A stretch of 64,000 nucleotides of DNA from DASYXT01 sp035934555 (GCA_035934555.1 DASYXT010000096.1:83196-147195); one strand, 5' to 3'; positions 35,327-45,020 are shown, counted from the first letter of the stretch. Numbers and translations: made by a program. The notes: generated by a model not told the origin, from the sequence alone.

Positions 35327-37600
35327 TTATCGCGGCGTCAGAGCGTGTTCTACCGCATTCCGGAATTCAGCGAGTGAGAATGGCTTCAGCAAACAGGTTC
35401 GGCTGCGCTGCCTTAAGAACTTCCGGACCCGCTCGCTAATCACGTCCCCGGTGATGAAGACAAAGCGCTCGCACAGGGCCGGATTGGAGGTTTGCAGTCG
35501 CTCGTACACGTCGCCTCCGCTCAGGCCCGGCATTTTCCAATCGCACAGGGCCAGGTCGTAGTGGGTTTGGCTGATGCAACGCAAGGCGGCCTCGCCATCC
35601 TGCGCGATATCCACCTGGTAACCCTGCTGGAGCAATTCGCTGCGAATGATTTCCAGGATGGGTTCCTCATCGTCGATAACCAACACTCTCTTGCCCTGGC
35701 CCTGTTCGAGCACCAAGGGCTGCGGGGCGGGCCCGATAGCCTTCAACGGCAAGGCTTCGACGGTGGCGCCCAGCGGCAAATCGATGATAAACGTCGCGCC
35801 CTGGCCGAACTTGCTCTGGGCCTGAATGGTGCCGCCGTGCTCGGTCACGACTCCGTAGCACAAGCTCAGTCCCAGCCCGGTCCCCTGCCCGATGTCTTTG
35901 GTGGTAAAGAACGGGTTGAAGAGCTTCGGCAGGTTTTCTTCGGCAATGCCTGGGCCATCATCCTCGAAAACGATGCGCATGCGCGGTGAAAGGCGCTGAG
36001 TGCTGATCAGCACGCGGCCCGGTGTTCCCTTGGCCTCTATAGCCTGGCGCGAGTTGTTCAGAATATTGAGAAAAACCTGCTGCATTTGATGACTATCCAG
36101 CATCACTTCGGGCAAACTCGGATCCAGCCGGGTGACCAGCTCAATATTGCTGGTACGGCACTGGTATTGCATGAATTCGACGGCGTCCTGCAGCAGCGCA
36201 TTGACATTGGCGAGCTTGCGCTCGGCGGGATGCAGCCGGGCGAAAGTCAGGAGGCTTTGCACAATCTTTTTGCAACGCTGAGCGCTGCTGAGGATCAGGC
36301 CGAGGTACCTCTCTTGTTTGGGGTGGCCCGGCGTCTGCAGCAACAACTCCGAAAAGCCCATTACTGACGTTAGCGGATTATTCAATTCATGAGCAACGCC
36401 AGCGACAAACTCACCCAGGCCGGAGAGTTTCTCGCTCTGCACTAATTGGGCCTGGGTGCTCTTGAGAGTGGTCACGGTGCGTTCCAACTCTTCGCGCGAG
36501 CGCTTCACATTGTCGGTCATGCGGTTGAAGGCCTCGGCCAGGTCCCCGCATTCGTCATTGGAACCTACCTCCACATGGCGCGAGAAGTCGCCACCGCCGA
36601 CGGCGTCGGCGTTGACCTGCAACTGTCGCAAGGGCTCAGTCAGTTTGCGTACCAGCAAACCGACGATCACGCTCCCCAGCAGGATTCCCAGCCCGCTGAT
36701 CAGCAGCACCATTTGCTGGGTGCTGTGAAAGGCCCGCAGCGGCTGCTCGTAGGAGGAAAGCAACAGGTAACCGAGCCCGGTGTCGCCGCTCAGCGAGGCA
36801 AATCTTCCCGCGACGCAGAAAAAATGTTCATCGCCCAGCACCACCTGCCGGGGACCGCTGTGGCGAGCTGTGTCAGCGGTGACCTCAGTAAAGAGGCGCG
36901 CGAGTTGCTCACGCACGTCCAGCCCCGGAACGGTCGAAGCCGCGACGTGTCCGTTGGCCAGCAGCACGATTTGGCTGCGCGTGATCTGATTGAGCTCACG
37001 CGCGACTGAATCGCCGATTTCCGAGCCGATCGTCAGCACCCCGACCGGAACGGTGCTGCTGCTACCGAAGATTGGTATGCCGCTGCCGCCAAAAATCGGG
37101 ACCGCCACGACATCAAATAAGCGATTGCCCACGCGGATAGTATCGGCTTTGGGCGCGCCGGTTAACGCGCACTTCACGGCCGCCGCGCTGTTGGCTTGGA
37201 ATTCACCCAACGCAACGCGAGGATCGCGTTGGGCGCTGGCTTGCAAGTCCTGCTTGCCGGAAGTGAACAAGGCCACATCGATGCCTTGTTCGGCAGACAA
37301 ATCCTTCAGAGCGTCGCGCAAGGTCTGCGGATGCCGGCTTTGGAACGCGCCCTTGTAGCGCACGTCGTTGGCCAAATTCCCAAAACGCAGCAACAGATTC
37401 CTGGCATGGAGGTCCTCCGAACTACGAAACACCGAATCCGCCGTCTCGAGACTGCGCGCCGCTTCAGCGCCGAACTCTTTGGTGATCCGGCGATTGACCA
37501 ACCAGGCGGTAAGTGCCAGCAGCAGCACCATGATGGTGACGACCGTCACCAGCACTTTTGTGCCGAAGCTCATTTTAATGCTGGGTAGCCTTAGGCCCAT
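35327..37600 (-). CDS. Membrane-bound hybrid sensor histidine kinase
   Basis: The 757-residue kinase has membrane helices at about 13-35 and 295-317 that enclose a periplasmic sensor of about 255 residues (Cache-like, with PVGVLTIGSEIGD). A HAMP linker (RKLTEPLRQLQVNADAVGGGDF) follows, then phosphoacceptor His404 in VAGVAHELNNPLTSVMG. The ATPase has ILNNSRQAIE, DDGPGI, LFNPFFTTKDIGQGTGLGLSL and a C-terminal receiver with D687 (DLALCDWKMPG) and K739. It should phosphorylate its own receiver and pass the signal on by a phosphorelay whose partner is not in the window. It ends convergently 15 nt from the AlkB-like gene. Confidence 0.94.
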   Translation of the reverse strand: MGLRLPSIKMSFGTKVLVTVVTIMVLLLALTAWLVNRRITKEFGAEAARSLETADSVFRSSEDLHARNLLLRFGNLANDVRYKGAFQSRHPQTLRDALKDLSAEQGIDVALFTSGKQDLQASAQRDPRVALGEFQANSAAAVKCALTGAPKADTIRVGNRLFDVVAVPIFGGSGIPIFGSSSTVPVGVLTIGSEIGDSVARELNQITRSQIVLLANGHVAASTVPGLDVREQLARLFTEVTADTARHSGPRQVVLGDEHFFCVAGRFASLSGDTGLGYLLLSSYEQPLRAFHSTQQMVLLISGLGILLGSVIVGLLVRKLTEPLRQLQVNADAVGGGDFSRHVEVGSNDECGDLAEAFNRMTDNVKRSREELERTVTTLKSTQAQLVQSEKLSGLGEFVAGVAHELNNPLTSVMGFSELLLQTPGHPKQERYLGLILSSAQRCKKIVQSLLTFARLHPAERKLANVNALLQDAVEFMQYQCRTSNIELVTRLDPSLPEVMLDSHQMQQVFLNILNNSRQAIEAKGTPGRVLISTQRLSPRMRIVFEDDGPGIAEENLPKLFNPFFTTKDIGQGTGLGLSLCYGVVTEHGGTIQAQSKFGQGATFIIDLPLGATVEALPLKAIGPAPQPLVLEQGQGKRVLVIDDEEPILEIIRSELLQQGYQVDIAQDGEAALRCISQTHYDLALCDWKMPGLSGGDVYERLQTSNPALCERFVFITGDVISERVRKFLRQRSRTCLLKPFSLAEFRNAVEHALTPR

Positions 37601-37842
37601 GCGCTTGGTATCTCACCAGGTCATTAGCGTGCTGCACCTTCGACCGACCCGCCCAAACCAGAGCAGGGTCGCGCGGCCGTTGACCTGAGCTATCTACGGA
37701 TGGCAGCAATCGGTGTGCCCGCAGGAATGAGAAAGGGCAACAAGGCAAGAGAATCAATTGCTTGGACAAGTCCCCGCCCGCGCCGCTCGGCATTTTAAGC
37801 AAGATAGTGTCTCAGAATAAGACACCAAGGAGACCGACCGGC

Positions 37843-38190
37843 CTACGCGGCAAACGATTTGCCGCAGCCGCAACTTTGGCGCGCATTCGGGTTGGTGATT
37901 TTGAAACCGCCCGCGGTCAAACTATCGCTGAAATCTACGGTCGCTCCACGCAAGTATTGGGCGCTGAAAGGATCGATGAGAACGGCTACACCGCCGCACT
38001 CGGTCGAGAGGTCATCAGGGCGGACCTCATCGAAGATCATCGAATACTGCATTCCTGAGCACCCGCCCTGTTCTATATAAAGCCGGAGGGCCTTGCCGGT
38101 GTTCTCAGGCTTGCCCAGAAGAGTTTTGACTTCTTCAACGGCCGGGGCGGTCAGATGGACCAAAGGCTGCGTGGTGGAAGCGGATTCCAT
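37843..38190 (-). CDS. erpA: Iron-sulfur cluster insertion protein (ErpA/IscA family)
   Basis: The 115-residue A-type carrier has the three conserved cysteines C44 (GGCSGMQY), C107 and C109 (SCGCGKSF) that hold an Fe-S cluster before transfer to target proteins. The core LTAPAVEEVKTLL and GGFKITNPNARQSCGCG are typical. ErpA, IscA and SufA are hard to separate by sequence; the gene is not in an isc or suf operon, which favours ErpA. The symbol is therefore tentative. Confidence 0.85.
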   Translation of the reverse strand: MESASTTQPLVHLTAPAVEEVKTLLGKPENTGKALRLYIEQGGCSGMQYSMIFDEVRPDDLSTECGGVAVLIDPFSAQYLRGATVDFSDSLTAGGFKITNPNARQSCGCGKSFAA

Positions 38191-38346
38191 AATTCGTTCT
38201 AAAAAATGCTAAGCTGGCATTGGCACCCTGTCAACGTGCGCAATGCGTCCCCCCAATTGAAGGCGGCCGAAGCGCGCAGGCCCCGCGCGGCAAAACTGCA
38301 CGTAAATGACCGCCGCCGGGTCGAGAGCGGAATGAGAACTCCCGTC

Positions 38347-41034
38347 TCACTCGCTAACCTGGGTCAACGCTTGCAACTGGTTTTTCAGCGTGTTGATCTT
38401 GTTGTCCAGCGGCAGAGCCGGGAAAAGCTGTTGCACCTGTTCATAAACGTGCAGGGCTTGGCGGAGTGAGTCCGGCCTTTGCTTGAGCGGCGTTTCGGTC
38501 AGCAGATGGCCGGCGGTCTGACCCGCTTTAACGGTCCAAAAAAGATCGGGTTTCTCGCCGTCCCGCAGGAAATGAGCGTAGTAAAAGACATCTAAACAAT
38601 GGTCCAGGGCGGCGCTAAGCAGTTCGAGGCGCACGGATTCGGCGAGCGTGGGTTGCTGCGACATCTTTTCGAGCGTGATCGCCAGACCCACTTTGGCCCC
38701 GCTGCGCACGGCGGCGTCGGCCAACGCTGTGGGGGCGGCAATCACCTGCAGGTAGGCGTTGGTGGCACCCTCGTAATCCTGAGATTGCAGGCAGCAGTTG
38801 GCCCGCGAACCCAGCGCAAGGATCGCAAGAGCACTGTTGGGACAAACTGAGCCGACCTGGTTATAAGCAGCCAAAGCGTCGCGGAAGTCGGCCAGCTTAT
38901 TGGTGGAATCGCGGCTCACTAGCAGGTCGCCGTAAGCCAAGTAGGCCTGGGCGCGCAATTGCGGCACGCAATTGGTGTTGTTGGTGATTAAGCTGAAGTA
39001 GCGGCGGGCATCTTCCCAGCCCTGCCGTGCAAAAGCCACCCGGCCGGCCATCATGATGGCCTCGTTGGCCAAATCGGGTGGACTTTTCGGGTTCTGAAAA
39101 ACCGCCTGGAAATTCTTCTCGGCGCCTTCCCAGTCCGACTGATTGAAAAAGTAGTCCGCCACCCACCATTGGGCCTTCGGAGCGAAGTCGTTGGTCGGGA
39201 ACCGGGCAACCAGATTTGTGAATTGCGTCAACGCGTTGGTGAGGTGGCCCGCCTCGGAATTGGCCCACGCACGATAAAATTCTGCCTGCGCCTGCTCCGG
39301 TTGGTTGGTGTAAATGTTCAGCCAACCGTCGTAGGCTTGCACCGCGTCCGACCAGCGGCCTTCCTGCTCGAAGGTCCGCGCCCGGGCCAATTCGACCTGC
39401 GGCCGAAGCTTAGCGTCCTTAACCGCGGCAAGAAAGGCTTCAAACAGTTGCCGGGCCTCGCCCGGATTGTTCTGTCCGACGGCCTGTCCGCGCAGCAGAA
39501 CGGCGCGATCGGTATAGAACCCGTTCGGATACCACGCCAGGAGTTCCCAGACGGCGTTGCTCGCCGCGGCGAAGTCCCCGGCCTTTAAGGCCGCACTGGC
39601 CAGTTGATACAGCGCCGGCTCGAACAGATTGGTCTGCACTTCGGGGTTGCCTCGGAATTGTTCGGTAAGTGTCGTGTAGTTACTGATCGCGGCGGCCAAA
39701 TTGGTGGTGGCGCCCGCCGGGTTGCTTTGCCGCAACTCTGTATCCGCGAGCTTGAATAAGGCCATCGCTCGCTCAGAAGATAGCGGCGGCAATCGCTCGG
39801 CCGCGAGTTGAAAGGCCGTCCGGCTCTCAGGCCATTTCTGCTCGATCCAGAAGCACCAGCCCAGGTACAGCTCGGCGCGTCCGAGCCAGGGGCTGCGCGG
39901 CCATTTGTTGGTGAAGGTCTCCAGCGCGCTGAGCGCCAGGAACAGATTGGTGCCAGCGGGCGAATTGGTCAGCGGAAACTCGAATTGGTTGGTCCCCGCG
40001 GCTTGTTCATATTGACGGAGCCGCAACTCCCCCAGCGTGACCAGGGCCACGTCCACCGCGGGAGCATTGGTGTAGCGCGCGCAGAACCGCTCGAGGGTGA
40101 GGGTTGCTTCCGGCAATTGGTTTTGCGCAACCGAAAGCTCAGCAATTTTGAGCAACGCCTGCCGCTGGCGCTCCGGCGGAATGCCCTCCGCCAGGTTGCG
40201 CTGATAGGAGGTGATGGCATCGGCAGGCCGGCCCAGGCCCTCGAGCAAGCCCGCCTGGAAAGCAGCCGCATCGGCTACATGCGGGAGCTGGCCGGTAGCA
40301 GTGGCAGCGGCAAGCAGATTAGTGGTATTGTTCAAGGCCTCGAGCAGACGGCCCTCAGCTGCAAAAATCCGGCAAAGCAAGTCCTGCCGCTCCCAATCGG
40401 ATTGCGGCTCCAGGGCGACCTGTGTCAGGGGTTTTAGGTTTCTTTCGGCCGCGGCGTAATTGGTCAGCGCGAGATTGGCGTGGGCCAGCAGCAAATATGC
40501 TCGCACCACAAGCGGACCAGCCGCATTGGTTTGGGCACCGGCTTGAAAAACGGCGTTAGTCTCCAATTGCAGCACCCGCGGCCAGTCTTGAACCCGCGAC
40601 GCAGCGAAGGCCTCGCGCAACGCTGCCTCCAGCCGCTGCGGCGAAGTTGGAAACTCCCGCACCAGGCGCGCGAATCCATCGGCCGCACCGCGGTAATCCC
40701 CCTTTTCAAACAGCGTTTCGGCGGTCCAAAAGAGATATTGGTCGTTTAAGCGATCTGTCGGACCCGGCAGATGACCGAGCAGTTCGAGTGCGCCGGCGTA
40801 ATTGGTCAGGTTAAGCCTGGCCCGGGCTTGATACAGGCGTGCCTGGCCGAGGTGAGTGGAGTTAGTGAAGGTTTGTGCGAATTCGCCGAATTCCTTTTCC
40901 GCGCGCTCCCAGAAGGTGCCGTTAAAGGCGCCGAGGGCGGCGTCGAACGCGCGGTTTTCCGCCGAGCTGGCCGCCCGCAAGTGCGGTGTGGCACAGAGCA
41001 ACAGCAGCAAAACCCAACGGCACACACGGGCCAT
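38347..41034 (-). CDS. Secreted tetratricopeptide-repeat protein
   Basis: The 895-residue protein has a signal peptide (ARVCRWVLLLLLCATPHLRA) and then helical repeats over its whole length. Typical TPR units are FDAALGAFNGTFWERAEKEFGEF, ARLYQARARLNLTNYAGALELLG and KAQWWVADYFFNQSDWEGAEKNF. It resembles the periplasmic TPR proteins of the BamD/YbgF/CpoB kind, but it is far longer and no Tol-Pal genes are near. It is likely a periplasmic or outer membrane scaffold. ATG 41034 is chosen because the upstream in-frame part, up to 41136, is translated REP-like repeat. Confidence 0.85.
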   Translation of the reverse strand: MARVCRWVLLLLLCATPHLRAASSAENRAFDAALGAFNGTFWERAEKEFGEFAQTFTNSTHLGQARLYQARARLNLTNYAGALELLGHLPGPTDRLNDQYLFWTAETLFEKGDYRGAADGFARLVREFPTSPQRLEAALREAFAASRVQDWPRVLQLETNAVFQAGAQTNAAGPLVVRAYLLLAHANLALTNYAAAERNLKPLTQVALEPQSDWERQDLLCRIFAAEGRLLEALNNTTNLLAAATATGQLPHVADAAAFQAGLLEGLGRPADAITSYQRNLAEGIPPERQRQALLKIAELSVAQNQLPEATLTLERFCARYTNAPAVDVALVTLGELRLRQYEQAAGTNQFEFPLTNSPAGTNLFLALSALETFTNKWPRSPWLGRAELYLGWCFWIEQKWPESRTAFQLAAERLPPLSSERAMALFKLADTELRQSNPAGATTNLAAAISNYTTLTEQFRGNPEVQTNLFEPALYQLASAALKAGDFAAASNAVWELLAWYPNGFYTDRAVLLRGQAVGQNNPGEARQLFEAFLAAVKDAKLRPQVELARARTFEQEGRWSDAVQAYDGWLNIYTNQPEQAQAEFYRAWANSEAGHLTNALTQFTNLVARFPTNDFAPKAQWWVADYFFNQSDWEGAEKNFQAVFQNPKSPPDLANEAIMMAGRVAFARQGWEDARRYFSLITNNTNCVPQLRAQAYLAYGDLLVSRDSTNKLADFRDALAAYNQVGSVCPNSALAILALGSRANCCLQSQDYEGATNAYLQVIAAPTALADAAVRSGAKVGLAITLEKMSQQPTLAESVRLELLSAALDHCLDVFYYAHFLRDGEKPDLFWTVKAGQTAGHLLTETPLKQRPDSLRQALHVYEQVQQLFPALPLDNKINTLKNQLQALTQVSE

Positions 41035-41080
41035 GGCAGGGAGTCTAGGGAAGGGATAATCGAGAAGAAAGAGCAAAGAC

Positions 41081-41187
41081 GGAGCGCGGACTTTAGTCCG
41101 CAGCAACGCCCGAACGCTCACTCGCGCATTATCCACGCCATCTCCAATCTCTAATGTTGCTGCGGACTAAAGCTAAAGTCCGCGCTC
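41081..41187. repeat. REP-like element, inverted pair (copy 1)
   Basis: The left arm, 27 nt at 41081-41107, starts GGAGC, contains the hairpin GCGGACTTTAGTCCGC and ends GCAAC. The right arm at 41156-41187 is its inverse, with a 5-nt enlargement in which CTAAAG is doubled. It lies 47 nt upstream of the TPR gene's start. Further copies are at 59665-59743, 61573-61688 and 63971-63997. Confidence 0.85.
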
Positions 41188-41245
41188 CGCTGAGGCTTTA
41201 CGAGTCGGACGTTGGCGTTCGATGTTCCACCTGTTCGTGCGGCCA

Positions 41246-41947
41246 TCATTTATTGAACCGAAAATTGACGACGTCGTAATCCTGCATCGCATATTGCTTG
41301 GTTTCGAGGCGCTGTTTGCCGGCGCGTTTGGCTTGCGTTTCACCACCGGCCTCAACCAAGTCGGCGAAGCTGATGATCTCGGCGCGGATGAACCCTTTTT
41401 GGATGTCCGTATGGATCGCCCCGGCAGCTTCCCAGGCGGTAGCGCCCCGGCGAACCGGCCAGGCGCGGTTTTCCTTCCCGCCCACGGTCAGAAAGCTGAT
41501 ATAGCCCGCCTCGGCAAACGCGCGCAACAACAAGCCTTCCGGATTCTGCATTTCGTCATTAGTGGCCACAGTGATCGGCTTATTGGTGAAGAAGTGATGG
41601 GCGGCGACAGCTTGCAGGTCGGCCGTGGCTAACCCGGACCGAAACAGGAATTGCTCGCTTTCGAGCAGCGTCTTGATCTTCTCGAGGGCCGCCCGCTCAG
41701 CCGGTTGTGGGTCGCGCCCCAGGCGGGTCTCGACAAATTCGAGGTCTTTCAGAATCAAATCCGCTTGAGATTCCGGCGTGGCGATGATGCTATCGGCGTC
41801 GAGCAGCTCATCTTCGCCAATCACATCGACCTGCACATTGGTCTTCTTATCCGCTTCGACCAGCTTATCCGCCTGGTCCAGACGCGGGTCTTTGAGATTG
41901 TGTTTGCCAGGCTTAAGGGCGGGGAAGCCGAACAGGGCGATTTTCAT
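41246..41947 (-). CDS. YchF-related DUF933 protein lacking the GTPase domain
   Basis: The 233-residue protein ends with the TGS-like DUF933 domain of the YchF/Obg-type GTPases: GLLLRAFAEAGYISFLTVGG, AWPVRRGATAWEAAGAIHTDIQKGFIRAEI and YAMQDYDVVNFRFNK. The N-terminus keeps the YchF-like opening MKIALFGFP, but the P-loop GKS/T is replaced (PALKPGKHN). The G2-G4 motifs are missing, and a helical-hairpin part follows (LEFVETRLGRDPQPAERAALEKI). It therefore should not hydrolyse nucleotide in the usual way, yet may keep ribosome or RNA contacts. It lies 31 nt downstream of uvrA on the same strand. Confidence 0.85.
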   Translation of the reverse strand: MKIALFGFPALKPGKHNLKDPRLDQADKLVEADKKTNVQVDVIGEDELLDADSIIATPESQADLILKDLEFVETRLGRDPQPAERAALEKIKTLLESEQFLFRSGLATADLQAVAAHHFFTNKPITVATNDEMQNPEGLLLRAFAEAGYISFLTVGGKENRAWPVRRGATAWEAAGAIHTDIQKGFIRAEIISFADLVEAGGETQAKRAGKQRLETKQYAMQDYDVVNFRFNK

Positions 41948-41960
41948 CGGGTTGGATTGT

Positions 41961-41983
41961 TTACGATTACGATTATGATTAAG
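41961..41983. repeat. Hexamer tandem repeat (TTACGA, three to four units)
   Basis: TTACGA, TTACGA, TTATGA and TTAAG lie between the DUF933 gene and uvrA, and overlap the uvrA stop region. This is the same hexamer family as at 28001-28030 and 62771-62800. Confidence 0.7.
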
Positions 41984-44900
41984 TTGAAAGGATGCGCGCG
42001 AGGTACTGGCCGGTAAAGCTTTCTGCGCATTTGGCGACCGTTTCGGGACGCCCCTGCGCGACGAGCCGGCCCCCGGCTTCGCCGCCTTCGGGGCCAAGAT
42101 CCAGAATCCAATCTGCGGTTTTGATCACATCCAGGTTGTGCTCGATTACGAGCAGCGTGTTGCCGGATGCGCGGAGCTTCAAGAGCACTTCGAGCAGTTT
42201 GGCGACGTCATGGAAATGCAACCCGGTGGTGGGTTCATCCAGAATATAGAGGGTGTGGCCGGTGGCCTTGCGGCTCAGTTCGGCGGCTAGTTTGACTCGT
42301 TGGGCTTCGCCGCCGCTCAAGGTGGTGCCGGCCTGGCCCAGCCCGATGTAGCCCAGGCCGACCTCGGCCAGCGTCAGCAACGGTTCGTAAATCTGCGGCA
42401 CCGCGCGGAAAAAGGTCACCGCCTCGTCCACAGTCATATCGAGCACGTCGGCGATGTTTTTGCCTTTATAAGTAATCTCGAGCGTTTCGCGGTTGTAGCG
42501 GCGGCCGTTGCACGCCTCGCACGTCACGTAAACCGGCGGCAGAAAGTGCATCTCGATCTTGAGCACCCCGTCGCCCTGGCATTTCTCGCATCGGCCGCCT
42601 TTGACGTTGAAGCTAAACCGCCCCGATTCATAACCGCGAATGCGAGCCGCCGGCAGGCGCGCAAACAAATCGCGGATATGATTGAACATGCCGGTGTAAG
42701 TGGCCGGGTTGCTGCGCGGCGTGCGGCCGATGGGGGTTTGATCGATGACAATAACTTTGTCGAGGTTCTCAAATCCTTTCAGCGCGCGATGCGCTCCCGG
42801 CCGCTCTTTCGACCCAAAGAACTTCCGATAAAGCGCGCGGCGCAGAATATCATCGACCAGTGTGCTCTTGCCGGAGCCGCTCACGCCCGTCACACAGGTC
42901 AGCGTGCCCAGGGGAATGCGCGCGTCGATGTTCTTCAAATTGTTTTCGCGCGCGCCCAGCACCTCAAGCCAGCCGCGGTCGGGGGCCGGTTTGACTCGCT
43001 GGCGCGGCACGGGAATGGATAGCTCCCCATTAAGGTACTTGGCGGTAAGAGAATGCGCGCAGGCAAGCACCTCGGGCAAGGTGCCCGCAGCGACCACTTC
43101 GCCGCCACGCACGCCTGCGCCCGGCCCCAGGTCCAGGATATAATCGGCGTGGCGAATCGTGTCGGCGTCGTGCTCGACCACCAGGACGGAGTTGCCGAGG
43201 TTGCGCAACCCCTCGAGGGTGCGCAACAGCCGGTCGTTATCGCGTTGGTGCAATCCTATGCTCGGCTCGTCGAGAATGTAGAGAACGCCCACCAGGCCCG
43301 CGCCAATCTGCGTCGCCAGGCGGATGCGTTGGGCTTCCCCGCCGCTCAAAGTGCCGCTCTCACGGTTCAGCGTTAAGTACCCGAGCCCCACGTTTTTCAG
43401 AAAACCCAGCCGCGCACGGATTTCTTTGATGATCTCCTGCGCAATTTTCTGCTGAAATTCCGTCAACTTGAGTGCCGCGAAGAATTCGTCCGCGCGTTCC
43501 ACTGACATCGCGCAAACCTCCATGATCGAAAGACCGGGGAGATTGAGAGAACCCTCGCCCTTACCCTCTCCCGCCGGATGGGAGAGGGAGACTGAGCCGT
43601 CGCTCTGCGCACCATTGACACCGAGACGCACGGCGAGGATTTCAGGCTTAAGCCGCTGGCCATTGCAGGCGTCGCAGAACTTCGGGCTCATGAAACTCTT
43701 GAGCCGGTTGCGGGTGAACTCGCTTTCGCTTTCGTGGTAGAGGCGTTCCAGGTTGGGAATAATGCCTTCAAACGGCCGGGCGATCTTGCTGGGTTTGCCG
43801 GCACGCCAAAAAGTGAACTCGATTTCCGTCGCGCCGGAGCCGTAGAGCAAAACCTGTTTGAAATCTTCCGGCAGGTCTTTGTAAGGCGTTTCGAGACTTT
43901 GGCCATAGTGCGTAGCGACACCGCGGAGCATCGCTTTGTAATAGACCACCATGCGTTTGCCGCCACGCCGCCAGGGCAGCACCGCGCCCCCTTCGAGGGA
44001 CTTCTCCACATCCGGCACGATCAACCCGTCGTCAAATACCATCTTCTGCCCTAGCCCATGGCACACCGAACAGGCGCCCACCGGCGCGTTAAACGAAAAA
44101 TGCTTCGGCGTTAATGGCTCGTAAGTGCGGCCGGTCGCCGGGCTCAGGTTGCGATTCGAATAGCGAGTCTCGTTCCATGCTGCCGTCTCCGCAGTTGCGG
44201 CGGGGGCGGTCTGAAGCGCGGCCGGAGACCCATTGCCACCCACACGAGGCGCTGCCGGCACGCTTGTCCCAGGTTGGGCAGCGGTTCCCACAGGGAGCTG
44301 ATGCAGCGTCAGCAAGCTCCCCTGCCCCCATTTGAGCGCCGTTTCGACCGAATCGCTCAGCCGGACCCGGATTTTGTCGTCAATCACCAGACGGTCCACG
44401 ACGGCTTCGATGGTGTGCTTCTGCTTCGGTTCGAGTTTCACGCGCGCGCCGTTGGTCAACTCGAGCAGTTCGCCGTCCACGCGCGCGCGAACGAACCCTT
44501 CGCGCGCGAGCCGTTCGATCACATCGCGGAACTCGCCTTTCTCCTCGCGCACAACCGGAGCCAGGAGCATCACCCGGCTGCGCGGGGGCAACGCAAGGAT
44601 CTTATCGACGATATCGCTCGTGGTTTGGCGGACGATGGGCACGCCGGTTTCGGGGCAGAACGGCTGACCGACATGGGCGTAGAGCAGGCGAAGGTAATCG
44701 TAGATTTCGGTGGTGGTCGCGATGATCGAACGAGGGCTGGAGCCCGAACTGCGCTGCTCGATGGCGATCGCCGGCGAAAGGCCCTCGATGTAGTCCACCT
44801 CGGGTTTTTGCATCTGATCAAGAAACTGGCGCGCATAAGCCGAAAGCGACTCGACGTACTTGCGTTGTCCTTCGGCGTAGATGGTGTCGAAGGCCAGCGA

Positions 44901-45020
44901 CGACTTGCCCGAACCGCTCAACCCGGTGATAACCACCAGCTTGTCGCGCGGGATGTTCAGCGTGAGGTTCTTGAGATTATGCTCACGCGCGCCGCCGATG
45001 CGTATGAATTCTTTGCTCAC
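41979..45020 (-). CDS. uvrA: Excinuclease ABC subunit A
   Basis: The 1013-residue protein scans DNA for bulky lesions and loads UvrB in nucleotide excision repair. It shows two Walker A motifs (GLSGSGKSSLAFDT, GVSGSGKSTLVDDI), two ABC signatures (TLSGGEAQRIRLA, TLSGGEAQRVKLA) and Walker B (VLYILDEPSIGLH, TLYILDEPTTGLH). The zinc module GRCEKCQGDG...VTCEACNGRRY is also present. GTG 45020 gives MSKEFIRIGGAREHNLKN, which matches homologues better than TTG 45029. Two inserts are not usual: an Ala/Pro/Thr-rich one near residue 250-290, and one near residue 480-500 made by a palindromic repeat. Confidence 0.97.
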   Translation of the reverse strand: MSKEFIRIGGAREHNLKNLTLNIPRDKLVVITGLSGSGKSSLAFDTIYAEGQRKYVESLSAYARQFLDQMQKPEVDYIEGLSPAIAIEQRSSGSSPRSIIATTTEIYDYLRLLYAHVGQPFCPETGVPIVRQTTSDIVDKILALPPRSRVMLLAPVVREEKGEFRDVIERLAREGFVRARVDGELLELTNGARVKLEPKQKHTIEAVVDRLVIDDKIRVRLSDSVETALKWGQGSLLTLHQLPVGTAAQPGTSVPAAPRVGGNGSPAALQTAPAATAETAAWNETRYSNRNLSPATGRTYEPLTPKHFSFNAPVGACSVCHGLGQKMVFDDGLIVPDVEKSLEGGAVLPWRRGGKRMVVYYKAMLRGVATHYGQSLETPYKDLPEDFKQVLLYGSGATEIEFTFWRAGKPSKIARPFEGIIPNLERLYHESESEFTRNRLKSFMSPKFCDACNGQRLKPEILAVRLGVNGAQSDGSVSLSHPAGEGKGEGSLNLPGLSIMEVCAMSVERADEFFAALKLTEFQQKIAQEIIKEIRARLGFLKNVGLGYLTLNRESGTLSGGEAQRIRLATQIGAGLVGVLYILDEPSIGLHQRDNDRLLRTLEGLRNLGNSVLVVEHDADTIRHADYILDLGPGAGVRGGEVVAAGTLPEVLACAHSLTAKYLNGELSIPVPRQRVKPAPDRGWLEVLGARENNLKNIDARIPLGTLTCVTGVSGSGKSTLVDDILRRALYRKFFGSKERPGAHRALKGFENLDKVIVIDQTPIGRTPRSNPATYTGMFNHIRDLFARLPAARIRGYESGRFSFNVKGGRCEKCQGDGVLKIEMHFLPPVYVTCEACNGRRYNRETLEITYKGKNIADVLDMTVDEAVTFFRAVPQIYEPLLTLAEVGLGYIGLGQAGTTLSGGEAQRVKLAAELSRKATGHTLYILDEPTTGLHFHDVAKLLEVLLKLRASGNTLLVIEHNLDVIKTADWILDLGPEGGEAGGRLVAQGRPETVAKCAESFTGQYLARILST
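43551..43594. repeat. Palindromic CCCTCTCCC/GGGAGAGGG repeat inside uvrA
   Basis: CCCTCTCCC (43564-43572) and GGGAGAGGG (43580-43588) form a stem with a 7-nt loop. They are flanked by more CCCTCGCCCTTA-type sequence. In the uvrA frame it encodes SLSHPAGEGKGEGSL, a peptide typical of translated intergenic repeats. It keeps the frame open. Confidence 0.6.

Noticed and set aside
36446..37009. A 187-codon plus-strand frame.
   Set aside because: It is antisense to the HAMP and sensor part of the hybrid kinase, whose motifs are unambiguous.
41034..41136. Upstream extension of the TPR gene to 41136.
   Set aside because: The extra residues are a translated REP arm and precede a perfect signal peptide start at 41034.
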